Source: Deltaproteobacteria bacterium
GTDB lineage: Bacteria; Desulfobacterota; Desulfomonilia; UBA1062
Assembly (NCBI GenBank): GCA_023230665.1
Contig: JALNWY010000136.1
Location: 1-8,293, forward strand
Direction of reading: 5' to 3'
Length of the DNA stretch: 8,293 nucleotides
Shown here: positions 6,568 through 8,293 of the stretch, in pieces
How the letters are laid out: each line of letters starts with the position of its first letter
How positions within the stretch are numbered: position 1 is the first letter of the stretch
Made by a program: the position numbers and the translations under genes
Notes under the pieces: model-generated
The model's input: only the letters and a program-made list of their open reading frames with translations
The model's database searches: none
What the model was told of the DNA's origin: nothing

Positions 6568-7377
6568 ATGGACCTGCTCCGGGTGCAGCACATCACCTCA
6601 GGATATGAGAGAAGGCCCGTCATCCGGGACATCACCTTCACGGTCCCCTTCCGGGGCATCATGGGGATCATCGGCCCGAACGGCGCAGGCAAGACCACCC
6701 TCTTCCGCACCATCGGCCGCGTGCTTAAGCCCATGGACGGGAAGATCCTCTATCGCGGCCGGGACATAGCCGGGATACCGCGCAGGGAATTTGCGCGAAA
6801 GGTGGCGGTCATTCCCCAGTTCCGCTCGGCTCCCCCCCCCTTTACCGTTGAAGAGTTCGTCTCGCTGGGAAGGTATCCCCACCGGGGAAGGCTCTCTCCT
6901 TTCACGCGGGAAGACCGCGGGATCATCGCCGAGAATTTGGACCTGCTCGGCCTTAAGGATTTCAGCGACCGGAAGGTGAACGCCCTTTCCGGAGGAGAGC
7001 TGCAGCGGGTGGTCCTGGCCCAGGGTCTGGTGCAAAAACCCGAGCTGCTCCTCATGGACGAGCCCACGGCCCATCTGGACATCACCCACAAGATCCGGGT
7101 GCTGGACCTTGTCGGCTCACTGTCGAAACAGGCCGGGCTCACCGTCCTGATCATCCTCCACGACCTCAACCTCGCGGGTGCATACTGCGACAGAGTGCTC
7201 ATCATGAAGGGCGGAGAGGTTCATTCTTCCGGAACACCGGACTCTGTTCTGACACAAGAGACCATTGAGGAGGCCTACCACACCCCGGTTCGCGTGGGGA
7301 AAGATCCGTTGACGGCAAAACCGCACATTTATTTCCTCCCGCAGGCAGGAACAGCCATGGATGCGGCCGGTGAATGA
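6568..7377 (+). CDS. ABC transporter ATP-binding protein (BtuD/FecE-type)
   Basis: The ATG at 6568 follows the permease stop by 1 bp and has GGAGGTG at 6554-6560, spaced 7 nt. All ATPase motifs are present in the 269-residue product: Walker A GPNGAGKTT (36-44, Lys42), Q-loop IPQF (Gln84), the FTVEEFVSLGRYPH block (92-105) typical of iron-siderophore/haem/B12 importers, signature LSGGELQR (140-147), Walker B LLLMDEP (160-166, Asp164 and Glu165), D-loop HLD (169-171), and switch LHDLNLA (His198). It hydrolyses ATP at the cytoplasmic face to drive ligand import through the FecCD-type permease. A run of nine C at 6832-6840 encodes three prolines (89-91) just after the Q-loop; the frame is intact as given. 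The last 30 or so residues are the usual variable tail. No outer-membrane receptor or TonB gene is present in the window. Confidence 0.96.
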   Translation: MDLLRVQHITSGYERRPVIRDITFTVPFRGIMGIIGPNGAGKTTLFRTIGRVLKPMDGKILYRGRDIAGIPRREFARKVAVIPQFRSAPPPFTVEEFVSLGRYPHRGRLSPFTREDRGIIAENLDLLGLKDFSDRKVNALSGGELQRVVLAQGLVQKPELLLMDEPTAHLDITHKIRVLDLVGSLSKQAGLTVLIILHDLNLAGAYCDRVLIMKGGEVHSSGTPDSVLTQETIEEAYHTPVRVGKDPLTAKPHIYFLPQAGTAMDAAGE

Positions 7378-7417
7378 ACACGCTTAAAAAAGGGGAGAAG
7401 GCCTCGCAGGAAAAGCT

Positions 7418-7891
7418 CTAGCTCGTGAGAATCTCGACGATCTCGAATTCTCTCTTGCCGCTGGGGGTATCCACGATCACCTCGTCATCGAGCCTTTTGC
7501 CGATCAGGGCCTTTGCCATGGGCGACTCGATCGAGATCTTGCCCTGCGCGATGTCCGATTCGTCGACCCCCATGATCTGATAGATGGTCTCCTCGTCCGT
7601 GTCCAAGTTTCTCAAGACGAACCTGGAGCCGAACACGATGCGATCATTCGGGAGATTCGTCGTGTCGATGATCTCGGCTGTCCCCAGCTTGTTTTCCAGG
7701 TCCTGCAGCCTGCCCTCGATGAGGGACTGCCGCTCCTTGGCATAGATGTATTCGGCATTTTCCGAGAGGTCGCCATGGCCTCTGGCTTCCTCTATCGCCC
7801 TGATGATCTGGGGCCGCTCGACCTTTTTCAGGCGTTCGACCTCTTCCTGCAGGGCACGAAAGCCTTCTCGCGTCATGGGATTTCTTTTCAT
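7418..7891 (-). CDS. greA: Transcription elongation factor GreA
   Basis: GreA binds RNA polymerase and inserts its coiled-coil tip through the secondary channel, stimulating cleavage of backtracked RNA. From ATG at 7891 the product is 157 residues and aligns end to end with E. coli GreA (158): MKRNPMTREGF matches its MQAIPMTLRGA. The N-terminal coiled coil (about 9-75) bears the tip motif HGDLSENAEY with Asp41 and Glu44, the acidic pair needed for cleavage. The C-terminal FKBP-like domain includes VFGSRFVLRNLDTDEE, SPMAKALIGK and DTPSGKREFEIVEI. In-frame ATGs at 7906 and 7897 are less likely: the first abuts a U-tract with no ribosome site, whereas 7891 has GGTGGAG 6 nt upstream. The gene converges with the ABC ATPase gene across 40 bp and diverges from rplY. 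A terminator-like hairpin lies just upstream in its own leader. Confidence 0.97.
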   Translation of the reverse strand: MKRNPMTREGFRALQEEVERLKKVERPQIIRAIEEARGHGDLSENAEYIYAKERQSLIEGRLQDLENKLGTAEIIDTTNLPNDRIVFGSRFVLRNLDTDEETIYQIMGVDESDIAQGKISIESPMAKALIGKRLDDEVIVDTPSGKREFEIVEILTS

Positions 7892-7897
7892 ACTCAT

Positions 7898-7904
7898 CTC
7901 CACC
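7898..7904 (-). promoter_or_regulatory. greA ribosome binding site that decides the start
   Basis: GGTGGAG on the minus strand lies 6 nt before ATG 7891. It starts inside the upstream ATG at 7906, which has only a T-rich stretch before it. This favours initiation at 7891 and gives the standard GreA N-terminus. The site begins only 2 nt after the U-tract of the leader hairpin, so a terminated transcript would exclude it. Confidence 0.7.
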
Positions 7905-7906
7905 AT

Positions 7907-7946
7907 AAAAAAGAAAAGATACCGGCGGTTTTTGACCGCCAGTACC
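7907..7946 (-). terminator. Intrinsic terminator-like hairpin in the greA leader (candidate attenuator)
   Basis: Read on the minus strand, GGTACTGGCGGT (7946-7935), loop CAAAA (7934-7930) and ACCGCCGGTATC (7929-7918) form a continuous 12-bp stem, including two G-U pairs. It is followed at once by TTTTCTTTTTT (7917-7907). That is a textbook Rho-independent terminator. It points toward greA and there is no upstream gene on that strand for it to end, because rplY diverges. It should therefore act on the greA transcript itself. On the plus strand the hairpin lacks a T-tract, so it does not serve a convergent gene. Confidence 0.8.
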
Positions 7947-7953
7947 GGGATAA

Positions 7954-7982
7954 AAAGTAACCATACAGTGCCGATATGTCAA
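7954..7982 (-). promoter_or_regulatory. Probable greA promoter
   Basis: On the minus strand a perfect -35 TTGACA (7982-7977) is followed by a 17-bp spacer and TACTTT (7959-7954), a weak -10 with three of six consensus bases. The predicted transcription start is near 7948, almost at the first base of the leader hairpin. A terminated product would then be only about 40 nt. The -35 and spacing are convincing; the -10 is not, so another start slightly upstream remains possible. Confidence 0.5.
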
Positions 7983-8018
7983 GAAGAGAATGACTCTTTG
8001 CCGTTCATTACACGCATC

Positions 8019-8032
8019 GACACTATACTGTC
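8019..8032 (+). promoter_or_regulatory. Candidate rplY -10 region inside an imperfect palindrome
   Basis: TATACT at 8024-8029 is a good -10 hexamer for rplY and would start transcription near 8036, giving a leader of about 70 nt. No good -35 sits 16-18 bp upstream (CGTTCA at 8002-8007 is the nearest). The hexamer lies within GACACTATACTGTC, which matches its own reverse complement at 12 of 14 positions. A second -10-like TATGTT at 8042-8047 is an alternative, so the exact promoter is uncertain. Confidence 0.35.
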
Positions 8033-8107
8033 ACGATTTTCTATGTTATGTGGCAGGGATTAAACAAGCATAGACACGTTTTTCATAAAGAAAGCGGAGG
8101 ATAAGAG

Positions 8108-8293
8108 ATGGAAACACAGGACAATATTAGCTTGGCACTGACCCCACGTTCGGTTCATAAGAAAAAGGTGCGCGCTCTTCGCCGTGAGGGCATCATCCCG
8201 GCCGTGGTCTACGGCAGGGGCTTTGAAACCATCATGGTCCAGGTCAGTCAGAAAGACCTTGAAAAAGCCTACAAGCAGACCCTCGGCGCTGCC
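8108..8293 (+). CDS. rplY: 50S ribosomal protein L25 (Ctc/TL5 family), N-terminal part, cut by window end
   Basis: ATG at 8108 follows GGAGG (8096-8100), spaced 7 nt, and the frame is open for 62 codons to the window end. The sequence SLALTPRSVHKKKVRALRREGIIPAVVYGRGFETIMVQVSQKDLEKAYK carries the L25 hallmarks: an arginine/lysine-rich segment, then LRREGIIPAVVYG, the strand that contacts 5S rRNA in this family. L25 binds 5S rRNA at the central protuberance of the large subunit. Whether this is the short form or the long two-domain Ctc form, near 200 residues and common outside gamma-proteobacteria, cannot be seen. In many bacteria the next genes are pth and ychF, but none is visible here. It is divergent from greA, with which it shares the 216-bp upstream region. 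Confidence 0.95.
   Translation, partial: METQDNISLALTPRSVHKKKVRALRREGIIPAVVYGRGFETIMVQVSQKDLEKAYKQTLGAA

Noticed and set aside
7378..7417. Bidirectional terminator between the ABC ATPase gene and greA
   Set aside because: There is a T6 run on the minus strand (7390-7385), but I could not find a stable GC-rich stem before it. Neither strand gives a convincing hairpin plus U-tract.

Overview
The window is GC-rich, gene-dense bacterial chromosome with eight protein genes and no RNA gene, insertion sequence, CRISPR array or phage gene that I can see. Two predicted lipoproteins, an FecCD-type importer, a cytoplasmic molybdopterin enzyme with a NemR-like TetR regulator, and housekeeping greA and rplY suggest a Gram-negative, probably anaerobic bacterium. 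The style fits Desulfobacterota (former Deltaproteobacteria), but that placement is an impression, not a proof.

Layout: positions 1-1512 (minus) hold most of a lipoprotein 5'-nucleotidase cut by the window start. A 223-bp intergenic region follows, then 1736-3976 (minus), a 746-residue molybdopterin/[4Fe-4S] oxidoreductase. Only 13 bp further upstream sits its likely regulator, a TetR protein (3990-4580, minus), so the two look like one operon transcribed regulator first. The divergent gap 4581-4743 carries a TTGACA box and a 19-bp palindrome abutting tetR, a good candidate autoregulatory operator. On the plus strand, 4744-7377 is a compact three-gene ABC importer operon (substrate-binding lipoprotein, permease, ATPase) of the cobalamin/iron-chelate class, with a 4-bp overlap and a 1-bp gap between genes. 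It converges on greA (7418-7891, minus). A divergent 216-bp region then leads to the first 62 codons of rplY (ribosomal protein L25/Ctc), which runs off the window end.

Functional units: (1) a TetR-controlled molybdoenzyme, possibly responding to electrophiles or oxidants because the regulator keeps the Cys and Lys that NemR uses; (2) a complete inner-membrane uptake system for a corrinoid or Fe-chelate, without its outer-membrane receptor in view; (3) a transcription/translation pair, greA and rplY, diverging from a shared regulatory region. The most notable non-coding signal is a 12-bp stem with a U-rich tail directly upstream of greA, read in the greA direction and starting almost at the predicted transcription start. 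It looks like a leader terminator that could make greA self-attenuating and release a very short RNA, as the E. coli greA leader does (GraL).
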